Of a DNA stretch of 64,000 nucleotides, positions 52,731 through 63,940 are shown in pieces (positions within the stretch are counted from its first letter, which is position 1; each line of letters starts with the position of its first letter). This stretch comes from Nevskiaceae bacterium (GTDB lineage Bacteria > Pseudomonadota > Gammaproteobacteria > Steroidobacterales > Steroidobacteraceae). Under the pieces are notes generated by a model. That model worked only from the letters and a program-made list of their open reading frames with translations, searched no databases and had not been told where the DNA came from. The stretch covers positions 434,001 to 498,000 of the forward strand of contig JACKOV010000003.1 in NCBI GenBank assembly GCA_024234075.1. The letters run 5' to 3'. A program made the translations under genes and the position numbers.

Positions 52731-55235
52731 TTATCGGGTCGGCGCCGCCGTTTCGGGGGACACATCCTTCGCTGCCCACGGTGGAGATTGCGCAGCCCGC
52801 AGATGGCGATCGAAGAAACGTGCAATGGAATGGTAGGCATGCGGCCCGGTGCCCTGGAAGCGCAGCAGCCCGTGCTTGCTGCCGGGATAGGGCATGACGT
52901 CGAACGGCTTGCCGAGATCCTGCAGGCGCTTGAACAGCGCGGTGCTGTGGGTGAACAGCACGTTGTCGTCGGCCATGCCGTGCATGACGAGCAGCGGACC
53001 CTGCAGGCCGTCTGCATGGGTCAGCACGCTGGCCTCGCGATAGCCCGCGGCATTGTCTTGCGGCGTGCCGAGATAGCGTTCGGTGTAGTGCGTGTCGTAC
53101 AGACTCCAGTCGGTCACCGGCGCACCGGCGACACCGGCGGCGAAATGCTGCGGGGCGCGCAGCATCGCCAGCAGGGCCATGTAGCCGCCATAGCTCCAGC
53201 CGAATATGCCGACGCGGGCGGGGTCGACGAATGGCAGGCTGCGCAGATACTCGACGCCGCGCACCTGGTCGTCGATTTCGCGCTGGCCCAACTGGCGATG
53301 GACCGCGCTTTCGAAGGCCGTGCCGCGGAAACCGCTGCCGCGGTTGTCGAGCGTGAACACCACGTAGCCCTGCCGCGCCAGATACTGGCGGAAAAAGCCT
53401 TCGTTGCTGCGCGGGAAGCCGCCCCAGGCGCGTTTCACGCGCTGGAAACCGGGACCGCCGTAGACGTCGACGATCACCGGGTAGCGGCGGCCCGCCTGCA
53501 TGCCCGGCGGCCGCAGCATCTGCCAATGCAGCGTCTGGCCATCCGCGGCCTGCAGCGTGCCGAATTCGGTCGGTCGCTGCGCGCTGCGAAACGGCGCATA
53601 AGGATGCGCCGCGTCGAGACGGTTGGACACCAGCGTGGCCAGGGCGCGGCCGTCGCTGCGGCGCAGCGTCAACGATGGCGGCGTGTCGGGATCGGAGAAC
53701 AGGTCGAGCCAGCGGCTGCCGTCCGGCGCCATGGTCACGGAATGCCAGCCGGCACCGCTCGACAGCTGACGGATGCCGGCCTCGATCGCCGCCGGGTCGC
53801 GCGGCCCCTCGAGCGGTGCGACATACAGATGACGTTCGAGCGGTGACTCGCGGTTGGCTGTGAACCAGACCCGGCCGCTGCGTTCGTCGACCGCCTCGAT
53901 CGCCCGTTCGCCGCCGTCGCCGGTGACCATCCAGTCGCCGGCCGTGACCGGGCGCAGCAGTTGGCCTCGATAGTCGTAGAGATAGAGATGCCTCTGGCCG
54001 CTGCGTTCCGAGGCCCAGAGAAAGGCGCGCCGGCGCGGCAGGAATGTCAGCTCGTCGTGCAACGACACCCAGCTGTCGCTGTGTTCGCGCAGCAGCTCCT
54101 GCGACCGGCCGGTCGCAGGATCGGCGCGCCGCAAGATGAGCTGCCGCTGGTCGCGGCTTTGCCACTGCAGCGCGAGTGCCATCGAGTCGGGAAACCAGTC
54201 GACCCGTGCGAGATAACCGTCGGCCGGCTCGCCGGTGTCGATGCGGATCGGGGCGACGGGCGGTTCGTCGGCGGCTGCCGGCTTGCGCGGGTCGCGGCCG
54301 GGTAGTGTGGCGACGTACAGCCGTACATCGGCATTCGGCCGGCCGGCAGCGGGATAGCGCTGCTGAACGACCCGCACCGAATCCGCCAGGATCTCGAAGC
54401 GCTCCAGCAGGTCGACCGGCGCCTCGTCGACGCGCGTGAACGCGATCCGTGTTTCGTCGGGTGACCACCAGTAGCCCGTGCTGCGATCCATCTCTTCCTG
54501 GGCGACGAACTCGGCGGTGCCGCAGGACACGGTGCCTTGGCCGTCGCGGGTCACTGCCTGTTCGCGACCGCTTGCCAGTTCGATCACCCACAGGTTCTGG
54601 TCGCGCACGAAGCTGACGTAGCGGCCTTGCGGCGAGAACTTCGGATCGGTTTCGTAGGCCGCGGTATCGGTCAGGCGACGCACCGCCTGCGCGGCGGGCG
54701 CATCGCGGTCGTACAGGAACAGGTCGCCGTCGATCGGGAACAGCAAACGCCGCGAATCGGGCGAGAACACATAGTCGACGATGCCGGACAGCGAGGAGGT
54801 CCGCTGCCGTTCGCGGCGCTGCTCTTCCTCGTTGTTGACGACGGCCTTGCCGGCTTCGGGTGGACCGGCCGCGACCGAACCGCGCTGCGCCCCTGCGGTG
54901 ATCTGCGTCGAGTCGACCAGCCGCAGGCTGCGCCCCGCGGCGACGTCCCAGGCCCAGAGATCGAGCCGGTCCTTGTCGTCGGGCCGGCCCTGCAGGTAGG
55001 TGACCAGCCGGCCGTCGGGCGAGAAACGCGGATTGCGCAGGACCGTGCCGGAGAGATCCGGAGCGGCGAAAATGCGTTCGATGGTCAGTGGTTCGGCGAC
55101 TGCGGCCTCGGAGGCCTGCTGCGCCGTGGCCGCGAGCGCGGCGGCCGCAATGGCTGCCGACGCGAGTGCGGCCACGGCGAGTCGGCGGTCGGGCTGGTGC
55201 GCGGGCCGGATACGTCTGTACGAGGGATTGGTCAT
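52731..55235 (-). CDS. S9B-type dipeptidyl peptidase IV-like exopeptidase
   Basis: Periplasmic or surface peptidase likely to remove X-Pro or X-Ala dipeptides. The 834 residues have a signal-like start (LAVAALASAAIAAAALAATA), an eight-bladed propeller with repeated SPD-type blades (FSPDGRLVTYLQG, FSPDSRRLLFPID, FSPQGRYVSFVRD) and a C-terminal hydrolase domain. Catalytic Ser is in GWSYGGYMAL, Asp in MADDNVLF and His in SKHGLLRF. ATG 55235 begins MTNPSYRR; the frame extends 24 codons upstream into the divergent gene's leader. It lies divergent from the prolyl oligopeptidase gene across 59 bases. Confidence 0.93.
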   Translation of the reverse strand: MTNPSYRRIRPAHQPDRRLAVAALASAAIAAAALAATAQQASEAAVAEPLTIERIFAAPDLSGTVLRNPRFSPDGRLVTYLQGRPDDKDRLDLWAWDVAAGRSLRLVDSTQITAGAQRGSVAAGPPEAGKAVVNNEEEQRRERQRTSSLSGIVDYVFSPDSRRLLFPIDGDLFLYDRDAPAAQAVRRLTDTAAYETDPKFSPQGRYVSFVRDQNLWVIELASGREQAVTRDGQGTVSCGTAEFVAQEEMDRSTGYWWSPDETRIAFTRVDEAPVDLLERFEILADSVRVVQQRYPAAGRPNADVRLYVATLPGRDPRKPAAADEPPVAPIRIDTGEPADGYLARVDWFPDSMALALQWQSRDQRQLILRRADPATGRSQELLREHSDSWVSLHDELTFLPRRRAFLWASERSGQRHLYLYDYRGQLLRPVTAGDWMVTGDGGERAIEAVDERSGRVWFTANRESPLERHLYVAPLEGPRDPAAIEAGIRQLSSGAGWHSVTMAPDGSRWLDLFSDPDTPPSLTLRRSDGRALATLVSNRLDAAHPYAPFRSAQRPTEFGTLQAADGQTLHWQMLRPPGMQAGRRYPVIVDVYGGPGFQRVKRAWGGFPRSNEGFFRQYLARQGYVVFTLDNRGSGFRGTAFESAVHRQLGQREIDDQVRGVEYLRSLPFVDPARVGIFGWSYGGYMALLAMLRAPQHFAAGVAGAPVTDWSLYDTHYTERYLGTPQDNAAGYREASVLTHADGLQGPLLVMHGMADDNVLFTHSTALFKRLQDLGKPFDVMPYPGSKHGLLRFQGTGPHAYHSIARFFDRHLRAAQSPPWAAKDVSPETAAPTR

Positions 55236-55294
55236 CGTCGGCCACCGTCCGATAACATGCGCGCCGTCGCTGTCGTTGGGCGCGGAGTGTAGGG

Positions 55295-57460
55295 ATGAAA
55301 CGACCATACCACCACATCACGGCCACGGCGGCTGTCGCCACTGCCGGACTGTGCACGGCCCTGGCTGCGGCGAGTGCGGCAACGCCGCTGACCTATCCGC
55401 AAGTCGAACGCGGTGCGACCGTCGATGACTATCACGGCACGCGCGTGGCGGATCCCTATCGCGCGCTCGAGGATGCCGATGCGCCGGCAACGCGGCGTTT
55501 CGTGGCCGAGCAGAATGCGCTGGCCCAGCCCTGGCTGGAGGCGATTCCGCAGCGTCCCTGGATCAAGTCGCGGCTCGAGACGCTGTGGAACTACGAGCGG
55601 GTCGGGTTGCCGCGCAAGGAAGGCGGACGCTATTTCTTCCTGCGCAACGAGGGGCGGCAGAACCAGAGCGTGCTCTACTGGACCGATGCGCTCGATGCGA
55701 CGCCGCGTGTATTGATCGATCCCAATGCCCGGCGCGCCGATGCCACGGTGGCGATCGCGCGTTTCGAGCCGTCGCCGGACGGCAAGATCCTGGCCTATTC
55801 ATTGTCGGATGGCGGCACCGACTGGGAGGTATGGCGCTTCCGGCGCGTGGACGACGGCGTCGATCTGCCGGACGAACTGCGGTTCACCAAGTTCTGGGAG
55901 TTGTCCTGGTCGCGCGACGGCAGCGGTGTCTGGTACAGCCGCTATCCGCAACGCCCGGCCGGCGCCGGGGGCGGCGAGGATCCGCGCGGCGACGATCAGG
56001 GGCAGCCGGTGGTGCATTTCCACCGGCTCGGCGAGCCGCAGTCGGCTGATCGGCCGGTCTATGCCGTCGCCGGGCACCCGACCCGCGCGCCTTCGGCGCA
56101 GGCCACGGCCGATGGCCGCTGGCTGGTGATCACGCTGTTCGACGGCTACGACAGGAACGCGATCGAACTCATCGACCTGCAGCGCCCCGCTGCACGGCCC
56201 CAGGTCCTGTTCGGCGACTGGGATGCGCTCTACACCGTGGTGGGCAGCGAGGGCGACAAGTTCTGGGTGCAGACCACGAATGCGGCGCCGCGCGGCCGGG
56301 TGATCGTGGTCGATGCGCGCCGGCCGCAGCCGCGGCACTGGCACGAAGTCGTGCCGCAGGCCGATGCCGCGCTGCAAGCCGCCAGCCGGGTCGGTTCGCG
56401 GCTGGTGACGAGCTATGTGCGCGATGCTCATGGCGTGGCGCGCCTGTTCGAGAAGGACGGGCGGCCGGTCGGCGAGGTCGCGCTGCCGGGTCTCGGTTCG
56501 ATCGCCGGTTTTGCCGGGCAGCCGGGCGATTCCGAGACGTTCTTCAGCTACACCGACTACCTGAGTCCGACGCGTATCGTGCGCTACGACACCGCGCGCA
56601 ACGTCAGCGAAGTGTTCCGACAGCCGCAACTCGCGGCCGACACCTCACGCTACGTGACGCAGCAGGTGTTCTATGCCTCGAAGGACGGCACCCGCATCCC
56701 GATGTTCGTCACCCACCGCCGCGATCTGGTGCGCGACGGCAATGCGCCGACGCTGCTCTATGGCTATGGCGGCTTCTCGATTTCGTTGACGCCGGCGTTC
56801 CGGCCCGCGGTACTGACCTGGCTGGAAATGGGGGGCGTGTACGCCGAGGCAAATCTGCGCGGGGGCGGCGAGTACGGCGAGGCCTGGCATCAGGCAGGTA
56901 CCCGGCTGCGCAAGCAGAACGTGTTCGACGATTTCATCGCGGCGGCCGAATGGCTGGTTGCGGAGCGCTACGCGCAGCCGGCCCGGCTGGCGATCAGCGG
57001 TCGCAGCAATGGCGGCTTGCTGGTCGGCGCCGTGCTGACCCAGCGGCCGGAGTTGTTCGGTGCGGCGCTGCCGGCAGTCGGTGTGCTCGACATGTTGCGC
57101 TATCACACCGCGAGCGCCAATGCGCGCCAGTGGTCGAGCGACTACGGGCTCAGCGAAGTCGCGACGGAGTTCGCGGCACTGCAGGCCTATTCGCCGGTCC
57201 ACAACGTCCGTGCCGGCACCTGCTATCCACCGACACTGGTGACGACCGCCGATCGCGACGATCGGGTCGTGCCTTGGCACAGCTACAAGTTTGCGGCGGC
57301 GCTGCAGCATGCCCAGGGTTGTGCCAATCCGGTGCTGATCCGCATCGAAACGCGGGCGGGTCATGGAGCCGGCAAGCCTGTCTGGATGCAGATCGAGGAC
57401 TATGCGGACCAGTGGGCGTTCGCCGCGCACGCACTCGGTATCGAGTTGCCGTTGCAGTAG
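55295..57460 (+). CDS. Prolyl oligopeptidase (S9A), exported
   Basis: Cuts peptides shorter than about 30 residues after proline. The 721 residues start with a signal (ATAAVATAGLCTALAAASAA). A propeller domain (PQVERGATVDDYHGTRVADPY is the family start) gates a C-terminal alpha/beta hydrolase. The Ser is in SGRSNGGLLVG, Asp in TADRDDRVVPWHS and His in RAGHGAGK. YGYGGFSISLTPAF and ANLRGGGEYGEAWHQAG are also S9A signatures. Divergent from the S9B gene with 59 bases between starts. The pair suggests use of peptides as nutrients (inference). Confidence 0.95.
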   Translation: MKRPYHHITATAAVATAGLCTALAAASAATPLTYPQVERGATVDDYHGTRVADPYRALEDADAPATRRFVAEQNALAQPWLEAIPQRPWIKSRLETLWNYERVGLPRKEGGRYFFLRNEGRQNQSVLYWTDALDATPRVLIDPNARRADATVAIARFEPSPDGKILAYSLSDGGTDWEVWRFRRVDDGVDLPDELRFTKFWELSWSRDGSGVWYSRYPQRPAGAGGGEDPRGDDQGQPVVHFHRLGEPQSADRPVYAVAGHPTRAPSAQATADGRWLVITLFDGYDRNAIELIDLQRPAARPQVLFGDWDALYTVVGSEGDKFWVQTTNAAPRGRVIVVDARRPQPRHWHEVVPQADAALQAASRVGSRLVTSYVRDAHGVARLFEKDGRPVGEVALPGLGSIAGFAGQPGDSETFFSYTDYLSPTRIVRYDTARNVSEVFRQPQLAADTSRYVTQQVFYASKDGTRIPMFVTHRRDLVRDGNAPTLLYGYGGFSISLTPAFRPAVLTWLEMGGVYAEANLRGGGEYGEAWHQAGTRLRKQNVFDDFIAAAEWLVAERYAQPARLAISGRSNGGLLVGAVLTQRPELFGAALPAVGVLDMLRYHTASANARQWSSDYGLSEVATEFAALQAYSPVHNVRAGTCYPPTLVTTADRDDRVVPWHSYKFAAALQHAQGCANPVLIRIETRAGHGAGKPVWMQIEDYADQWAFAAHALGIELPLQ

Positions 57461-57559
57461 GTGCAAGCCGACGCGACGCCTGCGCAGTCGCTGACAGGCG
57501 TGCCAGACCGGGGATGATGGGCGCGCGGGCCTGCCGGCCCTATAGAGAGAGTGGAGCCG

Positions 57560-58201
57560 TCAGGCGCTCGCGCTAGCCCGGCTGGCAACCTGCTCGTACC
57601 ACCGCTTCAAGTTCACCTGCTCGGGCTGCAGCCGTATCCCGGAGGGTTTGCCGAATTCCAGGGTGGTGAAGGCGACGATGTCGGCGAGGGTGAAGCGTTC
57701 GCCGGTGAGCCATTCACGGCTGGCAAGGTCGCGGTCGAGTGCCTGCCAGCGTTCGAGTACCTGTTCGCGGGCCTGGGCGCCGTACTCCGGCACTTGTTTC
57801 AGGCGGTCGGCCCAGTAGCGATGGGTGTGGCGGAAGGCCTGGGTGGTCGGCACGTAGCACTGGAACATCAGCCGCAGCGCTTCGGATTCGATGCGGGCGG
57901 CTTCGAGCGGGTCGCGGCCGAGCAGGTTCGGCTCCGGCTGCAGGGCTTCGAGGTAACGGCAGATGGCCAGCGATTCGGTCAGCCGCGTGCCATCGTCGAG
58001 TTCGAGTACCGGGACTTGGCCCTGCGGGTTGATCGTCAGGAATTCCGCTTGCTGGCCGGCGCCGGCGCCGAGGTCGATCTCGACGCGGGGGATTGTCAGG
58101 CCCTTTTCGGCGGCGAACATCCGCACGCGCCGTGGGCTGGGCGCGAAGCGGTTGTCATAGAGCTTGCGCGGGGTTGGCAGTCTCGTCGTGGCTGTCGTCA
58201 T
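57560..58201 (-). CDS. Glutathione S-transferase-like protein
   Basis: Soluble thioredoxin-fold transferase, substrate unknown. The 213 residues show RKLYDNRFAPSPRRVRMFAA at the N terminus (possible catalytic Ser/Cys region), the glutathione-binding pair in PQGQVPVLELDDGTRLTES, and the helical C-terminal domain with WLTGERFTLADIVAFTTLEF, the ADI motif that caps the fold. It overlaps the yacG stop by four bases and is therefore the last gene of the minus-strand operon. Its partner neighbours are not functionally related. Confidence 0.88.
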   Translation of the reverse strand: MTTATTRLPTPRKLYDNRFAPSPRRVRMFAAEKGLTIPRVEIDLGAGAGQQAEFLTINPQGQVPVLELDDGTRLTESLAICRYLEALQPEPNLLGRDPLEAARIESEALRLMFQCYVPTTQAFRHTHRYWADRLKQVPEYGAQAREQVLERWQALDRDLASREWLTGERFTLADIVAFTTLEFGKPSGIRLQPEQVNLKRWYEQVASRASASA

Positions 58202-58419
58202 CGGCGTGGGCCTCCTTGCTGGTGGCGTGCAGTAGCGCCGTCTTCCGTTGCAGCGTCGATCATTGGCAGCTCGTCGCCTTCCGCCGGCTCGCCCGGTATC
58301 GCCCGATCGCCGCTCAGCCAGGCGCCGAGATCGATCAGTCGGCAGCGTTCGCTGCAGAACGGCCGCTCGGGGAAATCGGCGGTCCAGAGGATTGCGCGGC
58401 CGCAGGTGGGGCAGTTCAC
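58198..58419 (-). CDS. yacG: DNA gyrase inhibitor YacG
   Basis: Small zinc-finger protein that binds GyrB and limits gyrase (family knowledge). The 73 residues hold CPTC near the N terminus and CSERC further on, the C-x2-C ... C-x3-C zinc site; FCSERCRLIDLGAWLSG is the conserved core. GTG 58419 overlaps the zapD stop by four bases (GTGA). The acidic tail (EPAEGDELPM) is typical. It is too short to stand out by length alone. It is coupled to the GST gene by an ATGA overlap. Confidence 0.9.
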   Translation of the reverse strand: MNCPTCGRAILWTADFPERPFCSERCRLIDLGAWLSGDRAIPGEPAEGDELPMIDAATEDGATARHQQGGPRR

Positions 58420-59255
58420 GTGCAGCAGGTGATTTCGAAGCTGATGTCGCCCTCGGCCTGTCGCGGCCGGTTCGGCGGGCCGCTCCAGGTGACGAAGCGG
58501 ATGCTCGAGCGATAGTGGCTGCCGCTGATTTCCGGAAAGATCGACGAGTCCGCCGGCAATGCGATGCGCATCAGCTGCACCGGGGCGTCGCGGTCGAAGG
58601 TGATGTGGTAGACGCCGCCATGCGCGATCTCGGTGCGCGGCCGGCCGCTCTGGCGCGTCAGCCACAGTAGCTCGGCGATCGCGTCGCACAGCGGGCGCAG
58701 CATCGACAGCCATTTGGCGAAGGTCTCGTTGCGTAGCTCCGCCGGCTGGCTCAGCCAGAAGTAGTAATCCGGCAGATCGAATTCGCAGGTACCGCCCGGA
58801 ATCGCGCTGCGGTGGCGGATGGCGGCCAGGAACTCCGAATCCTTGAGGGGCTGCAGGAAGGCCGTGCCGCAGGCCAGCACGTCGGCCCGCAGGCGCAGCA
58901 GGTTCGAGACCACGGTCCGCAGGCGGGCCTGGTCGACCCCGGGGCGCGACTGGAACTCGTTGAGCAGCGACACCTGGCGTTCCAGCTCCTTGAGGACGTC
59001 GGCGCGGATGTCGGCGCGGGTGGTGATCGCGAGGATGTCGAGCAGGCTGGCCACGGCCGCGCGGCTGCCCCAGTGGCTCGGCGACTGGTGGTGGAACGAG
59101 GCCTGGTTGTAGAGGAAGTCGACCCGCAGGAACGAACGCATCCGCTCGTTGAGCGGCTGCTCGAAAACGATGGGCGCTGCGGTGGCGGCGGTCGCCTCAG
59201 GCGCCGCCACCCCGCCGTCGGCAGGTGGCGAAGTCATCCGGCTATTGTGCGACAT
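58416..59255 (-). CDS. zapD: Cell division protein ZapD
   Basis: ZapD binds FtsZ and bundles its filaments. About 279 residues (273 from ATG 59237). The N-terminal Ala/Pro/Thr stretch (MTSPPADGGVAAPEATA) is followed by IVFEQPLNERMRSFLRVDF, the family start. The middle is helical (RADIRADVLKELERQVSLLN), and the C-terminal beta domain reads YHITFDRDAPVQLMRIALPA, then FEITCCT. ATG 59255 overlaps coaE by 14 bases; ATG 59237 leaves a four-base gap and is equally likely. The order coaE-zapD-yacG is conserved. Confidence 0.92.
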   Translation of the reverse strand: MSHNSRMTSPPADGGVAAPEATAATAAPIVFEQPLNERMRSFLRVDFLYNQASFHHQSPSHWGSRAAVASLLDILAITTRADIRADVLKELERQVSLLNEFQSRPGVDQARLRTVVSNLLRLRADVLACGTAFLQPLKDSEFLAAIRHRSAIPGGTCEFDLPDYYFWLSQPAELRNETFAKWLSMLRPLCDAIAELLWLTRQSGRPRTEIAHGGVYHITFDRDAPVQLMRIALPADSSIFPEISGSHYRSSIRFVTWSGPPNRPRQAEGDISFEITCCT

Positions 59256-59868
59256 CTCGCCGGCCGTCGCGCGCTGCGTTGCGGTACTGGGTGTGCAGGG
59301 CCTCGACCTGGCTCCGCAGATCGGCGAGATCGCCGTGGTTGACGATCACGTCGTCGGCGGCAGCCAGGCGGGCCTCGCGGCTGGCCTGGGCGGCGAGCAC
59401 CGCGCGCGCGGCGGCCTCGGTCGAGCGGTCGCGGGCCATGACCCGCCGGATCTGCAGCGCCTCCGGGCAATCGACCACCAGGATCCGCTCGACGCGCTCC
59501 CGCGCCCGGGCAGCACCGCCCTCGACCAGCAAGGGGATCGCCAGAATCTGGTAGTCGCCGCCGGCGATAGCCGAGCGCCGGTCCATTTCGGCGCGGATCG
59601 CCGGGTGGGTGATCGCTTCGAGGTCGCGCCGGGCGGTGGCGTCGGCGAATACCAGTTCGCGCAGGCGGCGTCGGTCGAGCTGGCCATCAGGCTGCAGCAG
59701 CTCGCGGCCGAAACGCCCGATGATCGCGGCCAGGGTGGCCGTGCCGGGCGCGACGATGTCGCGGGCGATTTCGTCGCTGTCGATGATCGGCACGCCGAGC
59801 GCGGCGAACAGCTGCGAGACCGTGGTCTTGCCGCTCGCAATGCCGCCTGTGAGCCCGATCCGGTACAT
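59242..59868 (-). CDS. coaE: Dephospho-CoA kinase CoaE
   Basis: Last step of coenzyme A synthesis: phosphorylates the ribose 3'-OH of dephospho-CoA. The 208 residues begin MYRIGLTGGIASGKTT, where GGIASGKT is the P-loop. IIDSDEIARDIVAPG, ELVFADATARRDLEAITHP and IPLLVEGGA are the family's substrate and lid motifs. The start is six bases after the pilD stop. Its end overlaps the zapD start. Confidence 0.96.
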   Translation of the reverse strand: MYRIGLTGGIASGKTTVSQLFAALGVPIIDSDEIARDIVAPGTATLAAIIGRFGRELLQPDGQLDRRRLRELVFADATARRDLEAITHPAIRAEMDRRSAIAGGDYQILAIPLLVEGGAARARERVERILVVDCPEALQIRRVMARDRSTEAAARAVLAAQASREARLAAADDVIVNHGDLADLRSQVEALHTQYRNAARDGRRDVAQ

Positions 59869-59874
59869 GCTCGC

Positions 59875-60771
59875 TCAGGGTGCGGTACGGAACAGCCCCA
59901 GATAGCCGTCCACGATTTCGCCGCCCCAGACCAGCATCAGCCAGCCGGCTGCGGCGAGATAGGGGCCGAAGGCGATCGGCACGCTGCGGTCGCGGCCGAA
60001 GCGCAGCATCAGCGCCAGGCCGGCCACGGCGCCGACCAGGGCCGAGCAGAGCACGATCGGCAGGATCATCTTCCAGCCGAGCCAGGCGCCGAGTGCGGCC
60101 AGCAGCTTGAAGTCGCCGTAGCCCATGCCTTCCTTGCCGGTGGCGAGCTTGAACAGCCAGTACACGCTCCACAGCGACAGGTAACCGGCCGCGGCGCCGA
60201 TGATCGCGGTGCGCGGCCCGACCGGCACCGCGGCGCCGCCGTTGCCGGCCGCCCAGAGACTCAGGACCAGGCCGATCCACAGCAGCGGCAGGGTCAGCGA
60301 ATCGGGCAGCAGCTGGGTGTCGAGGTCGATGAAGGTCAGGGCGATCAGGTACCAGGTCAGCACCAGGGCGGCGAGCAGCGGCCAGCCGTGGCCGAATTTC
60401 CAGGCGACCGTGGCGGACAGCAGGCCGGTCAGCAGCTCGACCAGCGGATAGCGGGCGCTGATGCCGGTGCCGCAGCCGGCGCAACGGCCGCGCAGCGCCA
60501 GCCAGGAGACCACGGGGATGTTCTGCAGCGCGGTGATCGGCGCCTTGCACTGCGGACAGGCCGAGCGCGGCACGATCAGGTTGTAGCGCGCGGTCTGGGC
60601 CGGCTCGCGCCCGGCCAGTTCGTCGCACTGCGCGCGCCACTCGCGGTCGAGCATGATCGGCACGCGGTGGATCACCACGTTCAGGAAGCTGCCGACCAGC
60701 AGGCCGAGCAGCAATACGGCGCCGATCAACAGCGCCGGCGACGCGGCGAACGCCTCGATCAGCAGGGTCAT
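59875..60771 (-). CDS. pilD: Type IV prepilin peptidase and N-methyltransferase PilD
   Basis: Inner-membrane aspartic protease that trims and methylates type IV pilins and related pseudopilins. The 298 residues have eight hydrophobic segments. The methyltransferase loop has GSFLNVVIHRVP and two CxxC pairs (CPQC and CAGC). The two catalytic aspartates lie in TFIDLDTQLLPD and GMGYGDFKL (GxGD). It lies 28 bases after pilC and six before coaE in the usual pilBCD-coaE order. Confidence 0.96.
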   Translation of the reverse strand: MTLLIEAFAASPALLIGAVLLLGLLVGSFLNVVIHRVPIMLDREWRAQCDELAGREPAQTARYNLIVPRSACPQCKAPITALQNIPVVSWLALRGRCAGCGTGISARYPLVELLTGLLSATVAWKFGHGWPLLAALVLTWYLIALTFIDLDTQLLPDSLTLPLLWIGLVLSLWAAGNGGAAVPVGPRTAIIGAAAGYLSLWSVYWLFKLATGKEGMGYGDFKLLAALGAWLGWKMILPIVLCSALVGAVAGLALMLRFGRDRSVPIAFGPYLAAAGWLMLVWGGEIVDGYLGLFRTAP

Positions 60772-60799
60772 GATCGCGCGGGCGCCGTCGCGAACGTCG

Positions 60800-62041
60800 T
60801 CAGACCACCGATCCGAGCTTGAAGATCGGCAGGTACATCGCGATCACCAGGCCGCCGACCAGCACGCCGAGGATCGCCATGATCAGCGGTTCGAGCAGGC
60901 TCGACATGCTGTCGACCGCGTTGTCGACGTCGGCTTCGAAGAAGGTTGCGACCTTGCCGGACATCTCGTCGAGGGCGCCCGATTCTTCGCCGACCGCGAC
61001 CATCTGGATCACCATGTTCGGGAACAGGCCGGTGTTGGCCATGGCCTGCTGCAGGCGCTGGCCGGTGGCGACCTCGTCGCGCATCTTCATGACGGCGTCT
61101 TCAAACACGATGTTGCCGGTGGCGCCCGCGACTGATTCGAGCGCTTCGACCAGCGGCACGCCGGCGGCGAACATGGTCGAGAGCGTGCGTGCAAACCGCG
61201 CGATTGCAGCCTTTTCCAGGATTGGTCCGATCACCGGCATTTTGAGCGCCATCCGGTCGAGCACCTCGCGCATTTTCCTGGAGCGCTTCTTGAAGTAGAA
61301 GAACGTGTAGACGATGCCCGCCAGGACGATGGCAAGATAGATGCCGTTGTCCTGCAGCCAGCGCGACAGGTTGATCACGAACTGGGTGAAGGCCGGCAGA
61401 TCGGCACCGAAACCCTTGAACAGCGATTCGAACTGCGGGATCACGAAGATCAGCAGGATCACGGTGACGATCACCGCGACCACCATCACCGCGGCCGGGT
61501 AGAAGAGGGCTTTCTTGACCTTCTTCTTCAGCGCCTCGGTCTTTTCCTTGTAGGTGGCGATCTTGTCGAGCAGCGACTCGAGCGCACCGGCCTGCTCGCC
61601 GGCTTCGACCAGGTTGACGTACAGGTCGTCGAAGTACAGCGGGTGCTTGGCCAGCGCCTCGTGCAGCGCGCTGCCGCCCTCGATGTCGGCCTTGATGTCG
61701 AGGATCAGCTTCTGCACCGCCGGCTTGTCGTGGCCGTTGCCGACGATTTCGAACGACTGCACCAACGGGATGCCGGCCGCCAGCATGGTCGCGAGCTGGC
61801 GGCTGAAGATCGCGATGTCCTCGGGCTTGACCTTGCCGCCGCCTTTGCTGAACAGCGTGATCTGTTTGGCGACCTTGTTGGCGACGATGCCGCGCCGCCG
61901 CAGGTCGGCACGCAGCGCCTGCTCGTCGACGGCCAGGTCCTTGCCCTTGACCTTGTTGCCTTTGCGGTCGATGCCCTGCCAGGTGTAGGCCTGGTCCTTC
62001 TTGACGGCTTTGAGGGTCGCAGTCGCGGTTGCGTTGGCCAT
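60800..62041 (-). CDS. pilC: Type IV pilus inner-membrane platform protein PilC
   Basis: Core platform that connects the assembly ATPases to the growing pilus. The 413 residues contain two GSPII_F repeats, each ending with a hydrophobic segment: FSRQLATMLAAGIPLVQSFE in the first and FARTLSTMFAAGVPLVEALE in the second, plus VNLVEAGEQAGALESLLDKI and MVAVGEESGALDEM. Three hydrophobic helices are visible (VMVVAVIVTVILLIFVIPQF; YLAIVLAGIVYTFFYF; LIMAILGVLVGGLVIAMYLP). N terminus MANATATATLKAVKKDQAYT is cytosolic. Ten bases after pilB. Confidence 0.97.
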   Translation of the reverse strand: MANATATATLKAVKKDQAYTWQGIDRKGNKVKGKDLAVDEQALRADLRRRGIVANKVAKQITLFSKGGGKVKPEDIAIFSRQLATMLAAGIPLVQSFEIVGNGHDKPAVQKLILDIKADIEGGSALHEALAKHPLYFDDLYVNLVEAGEQAGALESLLDKIATYKEKTEALKKKVKKALFYPAAVMVVAVIVTVILLIFVIPQFESLFKGFGADLPAFTQFVINLSRWLQDNGIYLAIVLAGIVYTFFYFKKRSRKMREVLDRMALKMPVIGPILEKAAIARFARTLSTMFAAGVPLVEALESVAGATGNIVFEDAVMKMRDEVATGQRLQQAMANTGLFPNMVIQMVAVGEESGALDEMSGKVATFFEADVDNAVDSMSSLLEPLIMAILGVLVGGLVIAMYLPIFKLGSVV

Positions 62042-62051
62042 AGGGAATCGC

Positions 62052-63791
<1,740 letters not shown>

Positions 63792-63940
63792 GCACTTGCA
63801 ACACAGTCGGAGAGACCAGGATTACATAGTCTACTCGACCAGGCCCTCCCGGCAATTGTTGTCAGAACGTACAAGCAGCCGGCGGATCCTCGCACGGGCG
63901 TGCAGGTGGCTGCGTGACCGGATTCCCAGTCCCGGAAAGC

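Noticed and set aside
57529..57542. GGGCC-TGCC-GGCCC hairpin between the prolyl oligopeptidase and GST genes as a terminator
   Set aside because: A five-base stem without a T-run on either strand; could be chance in high-GC DNA.
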